Positions 25,137-35,777 of a stretch of 64,000 bases of DNA are shown piece by piece. Numbering within the stretch: the first letter of the stretch is position 1; each line of letters starts with the position of its first letter. Below the pieces are notes generated by a model. It searched no databases. It saw nothing but the letters and a program-made list of their open reading frames with translations, and was not told the DNA's origin. The DNA comes from Paraglaciecola sp. T6c (GTDB taxonomy: Bacteria > Pseudomonadota > Gammaproteobacteria > Enterobacterales > Alteromonadaceae), in contig NC_008228.1 of assembly GCF_000014225.1 (NCBI RefSeq), forward strand, positions 620,001-684,000, read 5' to 3'. The translations under genes were made by a program, and so were the position numbers.

Positions 25137-26198
25137 TTGAAAGATTCATTCACTTTTTTGCTTAAATCGGCTTTTGTCGGCGCCATCATCTCTGGGGTGA
25201 TACTCCTTTTGGTGCCTGATCTGCGTCACGGTAGTAGTTTGAACTTGTCGATGTTCAACCCCACACGCCAGACATCAGACAAGCTTAGTTTTAATCATGC
25301 TGTTAATGTTTCTGGCCCCGCGGTAGTTAATATTTATAGTCAATCCATTGAAAGTGGCAGTATTTATAATCGCAGTCAGGCTGTTGAGCGCACAAGCTTA
25401 GGTTCAGGCGTTATCATGAGCGAAGACGGGTTGATATTGACGTGTCTGCACGTAATCGCTAATGCCAATAGTATCTTAGTGGGTTTGCAAGATGGTCGTC
25501 GCGCAGAAGCGCAAATCATCGGATATGACCCTTATACTGATTTAGCCGTGCTAAAAGTTGCCGAGGATAATCTGCATGTTATTCCCCAATTAGATGATCC
25601 TGGTACCCGAGTAGGTGATTTAGTGCTGGCGATTGGAAACCCTTATAATTTAGGACAAACCATCACTCAGGGAGTAGTGAGCCGAGTCGGGCGTAATGGT
25701 TTAGCTGCTTATTTTGATTTTATTCAGATGGATGCAGTGCTCAATGAAGGTAATTCAGGTGGCGCGTTAATTGATAGCAATGGCTATTTGATTGGCATTA
25801 ACAATGCTAATTTTAAAACACTGGATAGTCAGCGCCGAGTAAAGGAAGTTGACGGTGTTTCGTTTGCCATTCCTTATGGATTAGCCAAAAAAGTCATGGA
25901 CGAAATAGTAGCAAATGGCCGTGTCACCCGAGGTCAGCTCGGTGTTGGTGCTGCAGAGGTGTATGGCCGATCTGGTATCCTCATCACCAGTGTCTCTCCT
26001 GGTAGTTCTGCCGATAAAGGCGGTATTCGCACCGATGATGTGATGCTCGCTATCAATGGTCAGCCAACGGACAGCGTTACTCAAACATTAGACTTTATTG
26101 CTGAAACAAAACCAGGGACTGAACTGCAAGTCGAGGTGAGTCGTGGTGGGCAATTAATCACGTTAACGGTAGTCGTTGCTGAACTGGGTGCCCAATAG
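25137..26198 (+). CDS. degS: Membrane-anchored stress protease DegS
   Basis: This 353-residue HtrA-family protease has a single N-terminal membrane anchor (about residues 6-26). The protease domain has the triad His in LTCLHVIAN, Asp in DPYTDLAVLK and Ser in NEGNSGGALI. One PDZ domain lies at about 255-350. DegS senses unfolded outer-membrane porins through its PDZ domain and cleaves RseA, starting the sigma-E response. The start codon is TTG; no ATG occurs until residue 39, inside the periplasmic part, so TTG is likely real and may limit expression. AGCAGG lies about 4 nt upstream. Confidence 0.93.
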   Translation: MKDSFTFLLKSAFVGAIISGVILLLVPDLRHGSSLNLSMFNPTRQTSDKLSFNHAVNVSGPAVVNIYSQSIESGSIYNRSQAVERTSLGSGVIMSEDGLILTCLHVIANANSILVGLQDGRRAEAQIIGYDPYTDLAVLKVAEDNLHVIPQLDDPGTRVGDLVLAIGNPYNLGQTITQGVVSRVGRNGLAAYFDFIQMDAVLNEGNSGGALIDSNGYLIGINNANFKTLDSQRRVKEVDGVSFAIPYGLAKKVMDEIVANGRVTRGQLGVGAAEVYGRSGILITSVSPGSSADKGGIRTDDVMLAINGQPTDSVTQTLDFIAETKPGTELQVEVSRGGQLITLTVVVAELGAQ

Positions 26199-26229
26199 AG
26201 TGCGTGCTTAATAAAGTGCGTGCTTAATA
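26199..26229. repeat. Tandem duplication of a 16-bp unit
   Basis: AGTGCGTGCTTAATA occurs at 26199-26213 and again at 26215-26229, directly after the degS stop codon. It looks like a simple local duplication without evident function. Confidence 0.8.
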
Positions 26230-26251
26230 GAAAGCAGGGGCGGGCAGCGTT

Positions 26252-26292
26252 AAAAAGCTTGGTTTTCGAAGAAATAACCGTGAAAACCAAGC
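26252..26292 (-). terminator. Rho-independent terminator of the murA operon
   Basis: On the minus strand an 11-bp perfect stem (GCTTGGTTTTC at 26257-26267 with 26282-26292) with a 14-nt loop is followed by a T-run (plus-strand AAAAA at 26252-26256). It ends transcription coming from the mla-ibaG-murA unit. Confidence 0.8.
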
Positions 26293-26306
26293 CTGCATAA
26301 CTTTTT

Positions 26307-27608
<1,302 letters not shown>

Positions 27609-27635
27609 TTAAAAACGTGAGTACTGCCTAGCCAT

Positions 27636-27893
27636 TTATTGAGGCATGTTAAGCAGGCGTTCTCTCTTCCATTGTTTTTCTGAGAAAGTCTTAATCGAAA
27701 TTGCATGCATAGTACCCTGAGCGATAATCTCACTTAACGGCGCATATACAAATTGCTGTTTCTTAACACGACTCATGTCGTCAAATTGATCGCTGACAGC
27801 AATAATCTGAAAGTGTGAACCATCACCCGTTACATGGGCTTCTGCTAAGCCAAGCTTCTCAATAAGTAATTGTTCTATTTCTGAATTTTGCAT
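27636..27893 (-). CDS. ibaG: BolA-family protein IbaG
   Basis: This 85-residue BolA-fold protein has the core VTGDGSHFQIIAVSDQFDDM and the conserved MHAISIKTFS. IbaG pairs with monothiol glutaredoxin Grx4 through a [2Fe-2S] cluster and is linked to envelope homeostasis and acid stress. AGGAAAG precedes the ATG. It lies between mlaB and murA, the conserved gammaproteobacterial order. Confidence 0.92.
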   Translation of the reverse strand: MQNSEIEQLLIEKLGLAEAHVTGDGSHFQIIAVSDQFDDMSRVKKQQFVYAPLSEIIAQGTMHAISIKTFSEKQWKRERLLNMPQ

Positions 27894-27920
27894 AGCTTTC
27901 CTAAAATTTAAATCAAGCGG

Positions 27921-28253
27921 TTATTGTAACGGTAAAAAGCCGTCTACGTCGCTTATTTTAGCCAAATTTAATAATGTATCTGGAGGATTGAGCAAACTAA
28001 ACTCGATATCCTGCTTCTTGGCATCTCGGATTAGATTGATTAACCACGCTAAACCAGCGGTATCAATTTGCGTTATTTTTTCTAAATTCAACACCAATGG
28101 TTTGTTCGTGCGTTTCGCATTCGTAAGTTGCTGTAGGCTATCGGGCCAAAAGTTAGGGATAGTATCTCGATTCAAATTCCCCGAGAGTAAGAAACTCTCA
28201 GGGGAAGATGAGTCGTTCACAATCGTCAACTTTGGTGAAGTTGCATTGCTCAC
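27921..28253 (-). CDS. mlaB: Phospholipid transport STAS protein MlaB
   Basis: This 110-residue single STAS domain contains KPLVLNLEKITQIDTAGLAW, where T and D surround the usual STAS helix start. MlaB binds the MlaF ATPase and is needed for stability and activity of the inner-membrane MlaFEDB complex. The start is GTG at 28253, adjoining the mlaC stop codon, with AGAGGA inside the end of mlaC. The two are therefore translationally coupled. Confidence 0.9.
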   Translation of the reverse strand: MSNATSPKLTIVNDSSSPESFLLSGNLNRDTIPNFWPDSLQQLTNAKRTNKPLVLNLEKITQIDTAGLAWLINLIRDAKKQDIEFSLLNPPDTLLNLAKISDVDGFLPLQ

Positions 28254-28895
28254 TTAGCTTTCCTCTTCTGGATGCTCGAGCGTAATTGGTTGCTTGATTT
28301 TTTCTTTCATGATGTCGATCACTTTTTGAATACCGTCTTGACGTAATATTGATTCGTACTCGCTTTGCTTGCTGGATAACAGGCTAATACCCTCAGCAAC
28401 CATGTCGTACGCCTTCCACTCATTGGTCTTGGTATTTTTACGTAGTTTGAATGAAATCTTGATGTCTGGACGACCGTCTTCTTTAACCACTGCTCGCACT
28501 GTTGCTGTCTTGTCTTCAGGTGCATCGCGCAGCGGCTGGAAGACCACCTCTTGGCCATTGTAATAGGTTAATGCCAGTGCATAAGTGGTAATCAGGTATT
28601 GGCGAAACACTTGAATAAATTCAGGTATTTTGTCTTTAGGGACAGTTCTAAAGTGCTTACCTAAAACCTTAAGTGCGGCAAAGTTGTAGTCGATATAGGG
28701 CAGAAGATCCTGCTCGATGATGTCCCTTAGAATTTCTGGGTTTTTCTGTATCTCAGCGTGCTGATCTTTGATTCTGGCAAAGGTTTCTGAGGCAACGTCT
28801 TCTAGTAATTTATAAGGGTTAGCCTCTTCTGCAGTGGCAACACTACTAAAAATTAAAATAAGTGCAGCACTAAATATTCGTGTTAGGTGTTTCAT
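28254..28895 (-). CDS. mlaC: Periplasmic phospholipid carrier MlaC
   Basis: This 213-residue protein starts at the ATG at 28895, which opens a clean signal peptide (MKHLTRIFSAALILIFSSVA, cleavage near ATAEE). A TTG nine codons upstream is less likely. The mature part has the Tol_Tol_Ttg2 fold features (EILRDIIEQDLLPYIDYNFA, then VLGKHFRTVPKDKIPEFIQV). MlaC shuttles phospholipids between the outer-membrane MlaA complex and the inner-membrane MlaFEDB complex to maintain lipid asymmetry. The local ribosome binding site is poor, so translation probably depends on coupling to mlaD. Confidence 0.92.
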   Translation of the reverse strand: MKHLTRIFSAALILIFSSVATAEEANPYKLLEDVASETFARIKDQHAEIQKNPEILRDIIEQDLLPYIDYNFAALKVLGKHFRTVPKDKIPEFIQVFRQYLITTYALALTYYNGQEVVFQPLRDAPEDKTATVRAVVKEDGRPDIKISFKLRKNTKTNEWKAYDMVAEGISLLSSKQSEYESILRQDGIQKVIDIMKEKIKQPITLEHPEEES

Positions 28896-28926
28896 GAGGT
28901 ATTTTAAGTCCAAAGTTATCAATCAA

Positions 28927-29391
28927 TTAGTCATTTTTACTGAATAGGAATTGGCCAATTAAGTCTTCTAAGACAAGGGCTGACTTGGTATCTGAAATGT
29001 AGTCGCCTTCAGCGAGGTCTGCTATTCCATCAATACTAAATCCTGGCTGAAAGCCCACGTATTGCTCACCTAACAAACCCGAGGTCAGGATCGAAACCGA
29101 GCTTGTTTCTGGAAACTTGTTGTATTCCTGATAAATTTTTAATTCAACAACCGGTGTGTAACCGTCTGGATCGAGACTGATGTTGTCTACTCTGCCGACC
29201 GTAACGCCACCGACTTTAACCGCTGAGCGAGCCTTAAGGCCGCCAATATTGTCAAATTTGGCATACAGGGTATATGTGCCAGTACCGCTTGACATGCCTT
29301 GGTTAACCACCTTAAGCGCAAGCAATAGCCCTGCTGCTAAGGTCAATACCACAAACAGTCCAACCATGATTTCTGCTTTGCGTGACGACAT
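28927..29391 (-). CDS. mlaD: MCE-domain protein MlaD
   Basis: This 154-residue protein has an N-terminal membrane anchor (about 8-27, IMVGLFVVLTLAAGLLLALK). One MCE domain follows (YAKFDNIGGLKARSAVKVGG, then VTVGRVDNISLD). A hexamer of MlaD forms the periplasmic ring on the MlaE permease through which lipids pass. The length is slightly below that of E. coli MlaD (183), with a shorter C-terminal tail. It lies between mlaE and mlaC. Confidence 0.94.
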   Translation of the reverse strand: MSSRKAEIMVGLFVVLTLAAGLLLALKVVNQGMSSGTGTYTLYAKFDNIGGLKARSAVKVGGVTVGRVDNISLDPDGYTPVVELKIYQEYNKFPETSSVSILTSGLLGEQYVGFQPGFSIDGIADLAEGDYISDTKSALVLEDLIGQFLFSKND

Positions 29392-29404
29392 TACTTTTCC
29401 ACTC

Positions 29405-30184
29405 CTACTCTATACCAAACATTAATGCAGTCAGGATAAAGTCGAGTCCTAACACTGCTAAAGATGAAAATACCACGGTTTCTGTGGTGGCTTTGCTTAT
29501 CCCTTCCGATGTAGGAACTGCATCATAACCCTTAAAAATAGCTATCCAAGTAATCACAAAGGCGAATACGAGGGTTTTAATGATGCCGTTCACGACATCT
29601 TCGTTCCAGTCGACACTCGATTGCATGATAGACCAATAACTACCTACATCGACGCCTAACCAGTCAACGCCAACTAAATGACCTCCCAGTATACCTACCG
29701 CGCTGAAAATAAGAGCCAACATTGGCATTGAAATAATGCCTGCCCATAAACGCGGTGCAACTACGCGACGAAGTGGGTCTACCGCCATCATTTCTAAACT
29801 ACTGAGTTGTTCGGTGGCTTTCATCAGTCCAATTTCTGCTGTCAAAGCTGAGCCAGCGCGACCAGCAAATAGCAATGCTGTTACAACAGGGCCTAATTCA
29901 CGCAGTAAAGAAAGTGCGACCATCGGACCTAAGCTGCCTTCGGCGCCATAGTCTACTAATATGGTATAGCCCTGTAGCGCCATAACCATGCCAATGAACA
30001 ATCCTGATACCACAATGATTAACAGTGACTGAACACCAACCACGTAAATTTGTTTTATTGTTAATGGCGTGTTTTTGATAAATTGAGGTTTGGCGATAAT
30101 AGCCCCCATCAACATCAAAAAAGCACGTCCAAACGAACCGACTGTGTCGATTGTATTGCGTCCGATACTTGCCAACCACTGCAT
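29405..30184 (-). CDS. mlaE: Phospholipid ABC transporter permease MlaE
   Basis: This 259-residue permease of the MlaE family has several membrane helices and the conserved [20 protein letters not shown] (about residues 108-127). It also has the [20 protein letters not shown] coupling segment. It forms the inner-membrane dimer with MlaF, MlaB and MlaD and moves phospholipids across the periplasmic interface. It directly follows mlaF without a gap. Confidence 0.95.
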   Translation of the reverse strand: MQWLASIGRNTIDTVGSFGRAFLMLMGAIIAKPQFIKNTPLTIKQIYVVGVQSLLIIVVSGLFIGMVMALQGYTILVDYGAEGSLGPMVALSLLRELGPVVTALLFAGRAGSALTAEIGLMKATEQLSSLEMMAVDPLRRVVAPRLWAGIISMPMLALIFSAVGILGGHLVGVDWLGVDVGSYWSIMQSSVDWNEDVVNGIIKTLVFAFVITWIAIFKGYDAVPTSEGISKATTETVVFSSLAVLGLDFILTALMFGIE

Positions 30185-30982
30185 CTATTTGGCTCCTAGA
30201 AACGTTTGTTCAATATCGTCAGCAGGATAATGAAAAGGCACGGGGCCGTCTGCTTGTCCTTTTAAAAACTGTTGTACTAGTGGCGAATCGCTCTGTTTTA
30301 TTTGTTCGGGAGTACCACTACCGATCACTTTTTTCTCTGCCAATATGTAGATGTAATCCGCTATCGTGAGTACTTCGGTCACATCATGGGTCACAACCAC
30401 GCTAGTAAGTTGCAATGAGTCGTTTAACGCTTTTATTAATTTGACTAGCACACCCATCGAAATAGGATCCTGCCCAGCAAAAGGCTCATCGTACATAATG
30501 AGCTCTGGGTCTAGAGCGATAGCGCGGGCCAACGCCGCCCTGCGCGCCATACCGCCAGACAGCTCAGCAGGCATTAAGTCTGCCGCGCCGCGCAGTCCCA
30601 CCGCTTGCAGCTTCAATAGCACCAACGTCTTAATCACTGACTCAGACAACTTAGTATGTTCACGAAGCGGAAATGCAATGTTATCGAAAACTGACATATC
30701 GGTGAACAACGCACCGCTTTGAAATAACATGCTCATTTGGCGCCTAACAGTGAACAGGCGATTTCGTTTCATGCTTTGAATAGACTCGCCTTTAAAACGA
30801 ATATCACCGCTGTCGGGTTTTAGTTGCCCACCCATAAGGCGCAACATAGTGGTTTTACCAATACCACTTGGACCCATAATGGCGGTGGTTTTCCCTTTTA
30901 CGATACGCAAGGAGATATCATCATAGATAATACGACCGCTTCGCGAGAAGGTCAGGTTGTCTATTTCTAGCAAATTTTCCAT
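30185..30982 (-). CDS. mlaF: Phospholipid ABC transporter ATPase MlaF
   Basis: This 265-residue ATPase (E. coli 269) has Walker A GPSGIGKTT, signature LSGGMARRAALARAIALDPE and Walker B LIMYDEPFAGQDP, all typical of MlaF. The ATG at 30982 (MENLLEIDNLTF) is chosen over an open frame that extends 96 bp further upstream, because it matches the family start and has AGG 5-7 nt before it. It is the first gene of the mla operon and divergent from yrbG across about 330 bp, which must hold both promoters. Confidence 0.95.
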   Translation of the reverse strand: MENLLEIDNLTFSRSGRIIYDDISLRIVKGKTTAIMGPSGIGKTTMLRLMGGQLKPDSGDIRFKGESIQSMKRNRLFTVRRQMSMLFQSGALFTDMSVFDNIAFPLREHTKLSESVIKTLVLLKLQAVGLRGAADLMPAELSGGMARRAALARAIALDPELIMYDEPFAGQDPISMGVLVKLIKALNDSLQLTSVVVTHDVTEVLTIADYIYILAEKKVIGSGTPEQIKQSDSPLVQQFLKGQADGPVPFHYPADDIEQTFLGAK

Positions 30983-31313
30983 TAAGCCTGTTGTCTTCCT
31001 ATCAGATGAACCAAATACTAATAATATAGGGTTGTGGTAATTGGCGACATTATATGTTTTTTCAAGGGCAAACCTCAAAACCTAAAAGTAACAAGTTATA
31101 TTCGTATTTTTAGAACGTTACTTAGCCCGCCAAACGCTTGCTCAAACGATTAAACATAATAGTGTCAACTAACGTATTAGTTAGATGACCAGATGAATGG
31201 TTTTTTCGTTCATTTTTAATTAGGTAGCGCTGGTTTATTTGTCACACAATGAATAGGCAAAGGCAGTGCTTTTTGCGACAATTAGATATTGGTATAAAAA
31301 CAAGTGAGTTTTC

Positions 31314-32276
31314 GTGATAGTTGAAGCGTTATTATTTTTGTTGTGGTTAGTCGTATTAAGTTGGGGCGCGGATAGATTCGTATTCGGCTCATCTGCGTTA
31401 GCAAGAAATATGGGCATTTCACCCATGATTATCGGCTTAACCATAGTCGCAATGGGGTCTTCAGCGCCAGAAATTATGGTTTCTGCCACTGCATCGCTTA
31501 ATGGCAACACAGATACGGCCATCGGCAATGCGATAGGCTCCAATATCACCAACATCGCGTTAGTGCTGGGCTTAACCGCTTTACTGAAACCCTTGACGGT
31601 AGCATCGACGACGTTAAAACGTGAAATGCCAGTGATGCTAGGCGTGTCTCTGCTTGCGACTTACTTCTTGGCTGATTTATATTTGTCGCTAAACGAAGGC
31701 ATAGTGCTGTTTATCCTATTCTTTTTCACTATAGGCGGTTTGGCGTGGATGTCATACCACATGGAAAAGGGCGATCCTTTAGAGCAAGAGACTCACGACG
31801 AAGTACCAGACGGTGTGCCGACAAAAAGTGCGGTGATTTGGTTGTTTGTGGGCTTGGTATTATTGCCCCTCAGTGCGCATTTCATGGTTGAATCAGCGGT
31901 GGAAATAGCTCGCCACTTTGGCCTAAGTGACTTGGTGATTGGTTTGACCATTATTGCCATAGGCACCAGTCTGCCCGAATTGGCTGCCAGCATTGCTGGT
32001 GTGCTAAAAGGGGAAGATGATCTCGCCTTAGGTAACATCATTGGATCGAATATATTCAACATATTAGCCGTCATGGCCATGCCTGGTTTGATATCTCCTG
32101 GGGCTGTCGACCCAGATGCAGCAAGTCGAGATATTTACACTATGTTGGGCTTGAGCATTTTGCTGGTGCTGTTTTGTTTCAATATAAGAGGCTCTCGCCG
32201 AATCAATCGTTATGAAGCTGTCGCTTTTCTCGGCTGCTTTGTCGCTTATCAATACTTTGTTTTTAACCAAGGTTAG
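31314..32276 (+). CDS. yrbG: Calcium/sodium antiporter YrbG-like
   Basis: This 320-residue membrane protein of the CaCA family has the two inverted alpha repeats: GLTIVAMGSSAPEIMVSATA with GNAIGSNITNIAL in the first half, and GLTIIAIGTSLPELAASIAG with GNIIGSNIFNILA in the second. It is predicted to exchange cations across the inner membrane. The start codon is GTG, with a GTGAG-type site about 6 nt upstream. It is the first gene of the yrbG-kdsD-kdsC-lpt block, with kdsD only 6 bp downstream. Confidence 0.93.
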   Translation: MIVEALLFLLWLVVLSWGADRFVFGSSALARNMGISPMIIGLTIVAMGSSAPEIMVSATASLNGNTDTAIGNAIGSNITNIALVLGLTALLKPLTVASTTLKREMPVMLGVSLLATYFLADLYLSLNEGIVLFILFFFTIGGLAWMSYHMEKGDPLEQETHDEVPDGVPTKSAVIWLFVGLVLLPLSAHFMVESAVEIARHFGLSDLVIGLTIIAIGTSLPELAASIAGVLKGEDDLALGNIIGSNIFNILAVMAMPGLISPGAVDPDAASRDIYTMLGLSILLVLFCFNIRGSRRINRYEAVAFLGCFVAYQYFVFNQG

Positions 32277-32282
32277 TGCGGC

Positions 32283-33254
32283 ATGAGTCAGCAAGAGTAT
32301 ATTCAGTCAGCCCTGCGGGTGCTTGAAATTGAAGGTCAGGCAATCAAGCAGTTATCCCAATATATTGACGACAATTTTATTGCAGCATGCGAGCTCATGA
32401 AAAACTGCAAAGGCAAAGTGGTTGTTTGCGGTATGGGTAAATCTGGCCACATAGGGCATAAGATATCTGCGACATTAGCGAGTACGGGAACGCCTGCATT
32501 TTTTATGCACCCAGGGGAGGCAAATCACGGTGACCTAGGCATGCTTACAGAGCAAGATGTTCTGCTGGCGATTTCTAATTCAGGTGAAACATCTGAGCTA
32601 TTGGCACTATTGCCTGTGGTGAAACGTCGTGGTATTGCCATTATTGCCATGTCGAATAACCCTGCTAGTTCGTTAGGTAAGCACGCCGACGTCAATTTGT
32701 GTATTAAAGTTGAAAAAGAAGCTTGTTCTCTAGGCTTGGCGCCCACGGCGAGCACCACGGCAACTTTAGTCATGGGAGATGCTCTGGCGGTGGCACTGTT
32801 AGATGCAAGAGGTTTCACGCCGGATGACTTTGCACTTTCTCATCCTGGAGGTGCGCTTGGGCGCAAGCTTTTACTTAAGCTTGATGACATCATGTGCCAA
32901 GGGGATCTGATGCCTTTGGTTGGCACGACCCAAACGATTAGCCAGGCACTACTTGAAATTTCGCGCAAAGGGCTAGGAATGGCGGGTATCGTTGGCGATG
33001 ACGGGCGTTTGCTGGGTATTTTTACTGACGGTGATTTACGACGGGTACTGGATGCCAGAGTCGACATTCACACAGTCAGTATTGAAAGTGTTATGACTGC
33101 TAATTGTGTTACAGCATCTCAAGAAACCTTGGCTGCTGAGGTGTTAAACGTCATGCAGAAACGCAAAATCAGTTCACTGTTTATTGTTGATGACAATCAC
33201 CTTCCGGTCGGTGCCATCAACATGCAAACCTTGTTATCAGCAGGAGTGATATAA
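32283..33254 (+). CDS. kdsD: Arabinose-5-phosphate isomerase
   Basis: KdsD of 323 residues interconverts ribulose-5-phosphate and arabinose-5-phosphate, the first step of Kdo synthesis for LPS. An N-terminal SIS domain has VVCGMGKSGHIGHKISATLA, HGDLGML and ISNSGETSELLAL. Two CBS domains follow at about 205-320. Its stop codon overlaps the kdsC start by one base (TAATG), showing translational coupling. Confidence 0.95.
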   Translation: MSQQEYIQSALRVLEIEGQAIKQLSQYIDDNFIAACELMKNCKGKVVVCGMGKSGHIGHKISATLASTGTPAFFMHPGEANHGDLGMLTEQDVLLAISNSGETSELLALLPVVKRRGIAIIAMSNNPASSLGKHADVNLCIKVEKEACSLGLAPTASTTATLVMGDALAVALLDARGFTPDDFALSHPGGALGRKLLLKLDDIMCQGDLMPLVGTTQTISQALLEISRKGLGMAGIVGDDGRLLGIFTDGDLRRVLDARVDIHTVSIESVMTANCVTASQETLAAEVLNVMQKRKISSLFIVDDNHLPVGAINMQTLLSAGVI

Positions 33255-33808
33255 TGGGCGACGTTAATACGTTATATGGTGCTAAGTCATCTTCATTAAT
33301 GGACAAGCTTTCCCGCATTAAATTACTGACTTGTGATGTAGATGGGGTGTTCTCTGACGGGCGCATATACATGGGCAATGACGGCGAAGAATTGAAAGCG
33401 TTTCATACTCGTGACGGTTTTGGAGTTAAAGCCTTATTAAACATTGGTGTGCACGTTGCGGTTATTACCGGACGTGAATCAAAAATAGTGCACAAACGCA
33501 TGTCAGCGTTAGGGGTCGAGCATATTATTCAAGGTTGTGAACAGAAAAACGATGCGCTTTTGGCGTTGCAGCGCCAGTTAAATATAGGCAAAGACGCTAC
33601 CGCATCCATCGGGGATGATATGCCCGACGTGGGAATGTTTACCTTGAGTAACGTCGCCGTAGCGACACACGATGCCCATCCATTTGTACAGAAACAAGCT
33701 CTGTATATTACCCAAATCAATGGGGGCTTTGGTGCTGTACGCGAAGTTTGCGACCTAATTTTGCACGCCAAAGGCAAGTTAAACAAAGTCAGTGGTAGTA
33801 GCGTATGA
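33254..33808 (+). CDS. kdsC: 3-deoxy-D-manno-octulosonate 8-phosphate phosphatase
   Basis: KdsC of 184 residues, a HAD-family phosphatase that releases Kdo from Kdo-8-phosphate. The nucleophile motif is LLTCDVDGVFSDG (about 24-36), motif II VAVITGRES, and the metal motif ASIGDDMPDV (about 116-125). The gene overlaps kdsD by 1 bp and lptC by 4 bp. Confidence 0.96.
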   Translation: MGDVNTLYGAKSSSLMDKLSRIKLLTCDVDGVFSDGRIYMGNDGEELKAFHTRDGFGVKALLNIGVHVAVITGRESKIVHKRMSALGVEHIIQGCEQKNDALLALQRQLNIGKDATASIGDDMPDVGMFTLSNVAVATHDAHPFVQKQALYITQINGGFGAVREVCDLILHAKGKLNKVSGSSV

Positions 33809-34368
33809 ATCGAGTCACCCTCAGTATTGGGTTATTGTTTTTATTAGTCATCGCCATCAACTTACCCGACTGGCTAGCTGATGAGGACTTGATACCGCGA
33901 ACTGAAACCGAATCTGCTTGGCAACCAAACTACCAAGCAAGTGAAATGCTAAGCACTCTATTTGATAAAGACGGCCGTTTGAGCCATCAGGTCTTTGCTA
34001 CTAAAATGGAACACTTTGATTTGCTCGGTTTTACTTTATTCAAAGAGCCTCAATACACGATATTTGTTGCGTCACAGACTGCGCCTTGGCAGGTATCAGC
34101 CAAAGACGGTACTTTGTATGAAGACAATCGGATCCAATTAGAGAATAATGTCGAGATACGTAATCAAGATGAGCAAGGATTTGCTCGTAGCATTCGCACG
34201 GACTTCATCGAGATAAACTTGATCGATAAAACCATGGTGTCTGACCAACCAGTAAAAATATTTGGTCAGCACTATGTCATCAACAGTAACGGTTTTAAAG
34301 CCAATTTAACGACCCAACAATATGAGCTACTTGATCATGTGCAAACCATTTATCAACCTCAGCCTTAG
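33805..34368 (+). CDS. lptC: LPS export protein LptC
   Basis: This 187-residue bitopic protein has an N-terminal membrane anchor (about 4-19, VTLSIGLLFLLVIAIN). A periplasmic beta-jellyroll domain follows (about 55-185). LptC receives LPS from LptB2FG and passes it to LptA. It overlaps kdsC by 4 bp, and its 3' end overlaps the lptA start, consistent with the conserved operon. Confidence 0.92.
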   Translation: MNRVTLSIGLLFLLVIAINLPDWLADEDLIPRTETESAWQPNYQASEMLSTLFDKDGRLSHQVFATKMEHFDLLGFTLFKEPQYTIFVASQTAPWQVSAKDGTLYEDNRIQLENNVEIRNQDEQGFARSIRTDFIEINLIDKTMVSDQPVKIFGQHYVINSNGFKANLTTQQYELLDHVQTIYQPQP

Positions 34369-34930
34369 CTTAGTTGCCTTAGCAACATTATCATTTTCCC
34401 CATTAAGCATGGCTGGCAAAGAAGATTTCACGCAAGCGATAAAAGTGGACTCGAAGTTTCAGTTCGGGGACGGTAAAACTAAAAAGTCTATCTTTCGAGA
34501 AGACGTGCACATCAATCAAGGTAGTTTGAATGTGTATGCCGATGAAGTAGAAGTCGACGCGAGTAAAGGCGAAGGTAACGAAGTTTTCATCGCGACGGGT
34601 AGCCCGGCTAAATACTCTCAACAACAAGAGCAAGGGGGCAGTATTGAGGCATCAGCCAATCGCATTGAATATCGCAGAGATTTACGCACACTAACCTTAG
34701 AAGGCGATGCACAGCTGAAGCAGAACAATAGCAGTGTAAAAGGTGAGTCGATAGTGTTTAACATGGAACTTGAACAAATTGTCGCGCAAGGAGAGAGCGA
34801 GAGTGAAAATAGCGGACGAGTTACGACTATTTTTCAACCAGCTAAGAAATCAGCGAGCAGTAAAAAGCAAACTGACGCGAAAAAGTCCAGTGATGCTGAA
34901 GTCAAACCAAAACAGGATGAAACTCCATAA
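34337..34930 (+). CDS. lptA: LPS transport periplasmic protein LptA
   Basis: This 197-residue protein has a signal peptide ending at SMA-GKEDF and a beta-jellyroll of the OstA/LptA type (about 30-155). Its charged Lys/Ser/Asp-rich tail (about 170-197) looks disordered and is longer than in E. coli LptA. It forms the periplasmic bridge that carries LPS to the outer membrane. The ATG at 34337 best fits the signal peptide; an ATG at 34322 is also possible. Either way the start lies inside lptC, an overlap of at least 32 bp. Confidence 0.9.
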   Translation: MCKPFINLSLSLVALATLSFSPLSMAGKEDFTQAIKVDSKFQFGDGKTKKSIFREDVHINQGSLNVYADEVEVDASKGEGNEVFIATGSPAKYSQQQEQGGSIEASANRIEYRRDLRTLTLEGDAQLKQNNSSVKGESIVFNMELEQIVAQGESESENSGRVTTIFQPAKKSASSKKQTDAKKSSDAEVKPKQDETP

Positions 34931-35655
34931 TGGCGACGTTAAAAGCCTCGCATTTGGCTAAATCCTATAAATCGCGTCAAGTTGTGCGTGATGTCAGTCT
35001 AGAAGTGTCCACTGGCCAGATTGTCGGTTTACTTGGTCCAAACGGTGCAGGTAAAACAACCACGTTTTATATGATTGTCGGTTTGGTTCCCTTAGATAAG
35101 GGAGAAATCAGTATTGATCAGCAAGATCTTACCCTACAGCCCATGCATATGCGCGCTCGTTTAGGGATTGGTTACTTACCCCAAGAAGCCTCTATTTTTC
35201 GAAAACTGACAGTCTATCAAAACTTGATGGCTATCTTGCAGACACGCAAAGAGCTCAGTGCAGAACAAAGAGAACAGCAAGCGGATTCATTACTCGATGA
35301 GTTCAATATAAATCATATTCGTAACAGTGCTGGTATGAGTTTGTCTGGAGGTGAACGCCGCCGGGTAGAAATAGCGCGGGCACTGGCAGCCGATCCAGAA
35401 TTTATTCTGCTCGATGAGCCGTTTGCCGGTGTTGATCCTATTTCAGTTAATGATATTAAAAAAATTATTCAACATTTACGTGACCGTGGTATTGGTGTTT
35501 TGATAACCGACCACAATGTAAGAGAGACACTCGATGTGTGTGAGAAAGCTTACATTGTTAGTCATGGTGAACTCATCGCTTCTGGCACGGCAGAAGAAGT
35601 ATTAAGTGATCAACGTGTAAGAGATGTATACCTAGGCGAACAATTCAGGCTATAG
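34930..35655 (+). CDS. lptB: LPS export ABC transporter ATPase LptB
   Basis: This 241-residue ATPase has Walker [21 protein letters not shown], signature [17 protein letters not shown] and Walker [16 protein letters not shown], all standard for LptB. It powers LPS extraction from the inner membrane with LptF and LptG, which are not in this window. Its ATG overlaps the lptA stop by one base. Confidence 0.97.
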   Translation: MATLKASHLAKSYKSRQVVRDVSLEVSTGQIVGLLGPNGAGKTTTFYMIVGLVPLDKGEISIDQQDLTLQPMHMRARLGIGYLPQEASIFRKLTVYQNLMAILQTRKELSAEQREQQADSLLDEFNINHIRNSAGMSLSGGERRRVEIARALAADPEFILLDEPFAGVDPISVNDIKKIIQHLRDRGIGVLITDHNVRETLDVCEKAYIVSHGELIASGTAEEVLSDQRVRDVYLGEQFRL

Positions 35656-35777
35656 TTAAGCTGAAAAAGCCGCTCATTTTATCGAGATTATACTCAGGCG
35701 CTTGGTGAGACATTTACAGTCAATCGAATCAACCACAGCATATTTTTTAGTTTGCAACGGACAGAATAAAGAAGTAA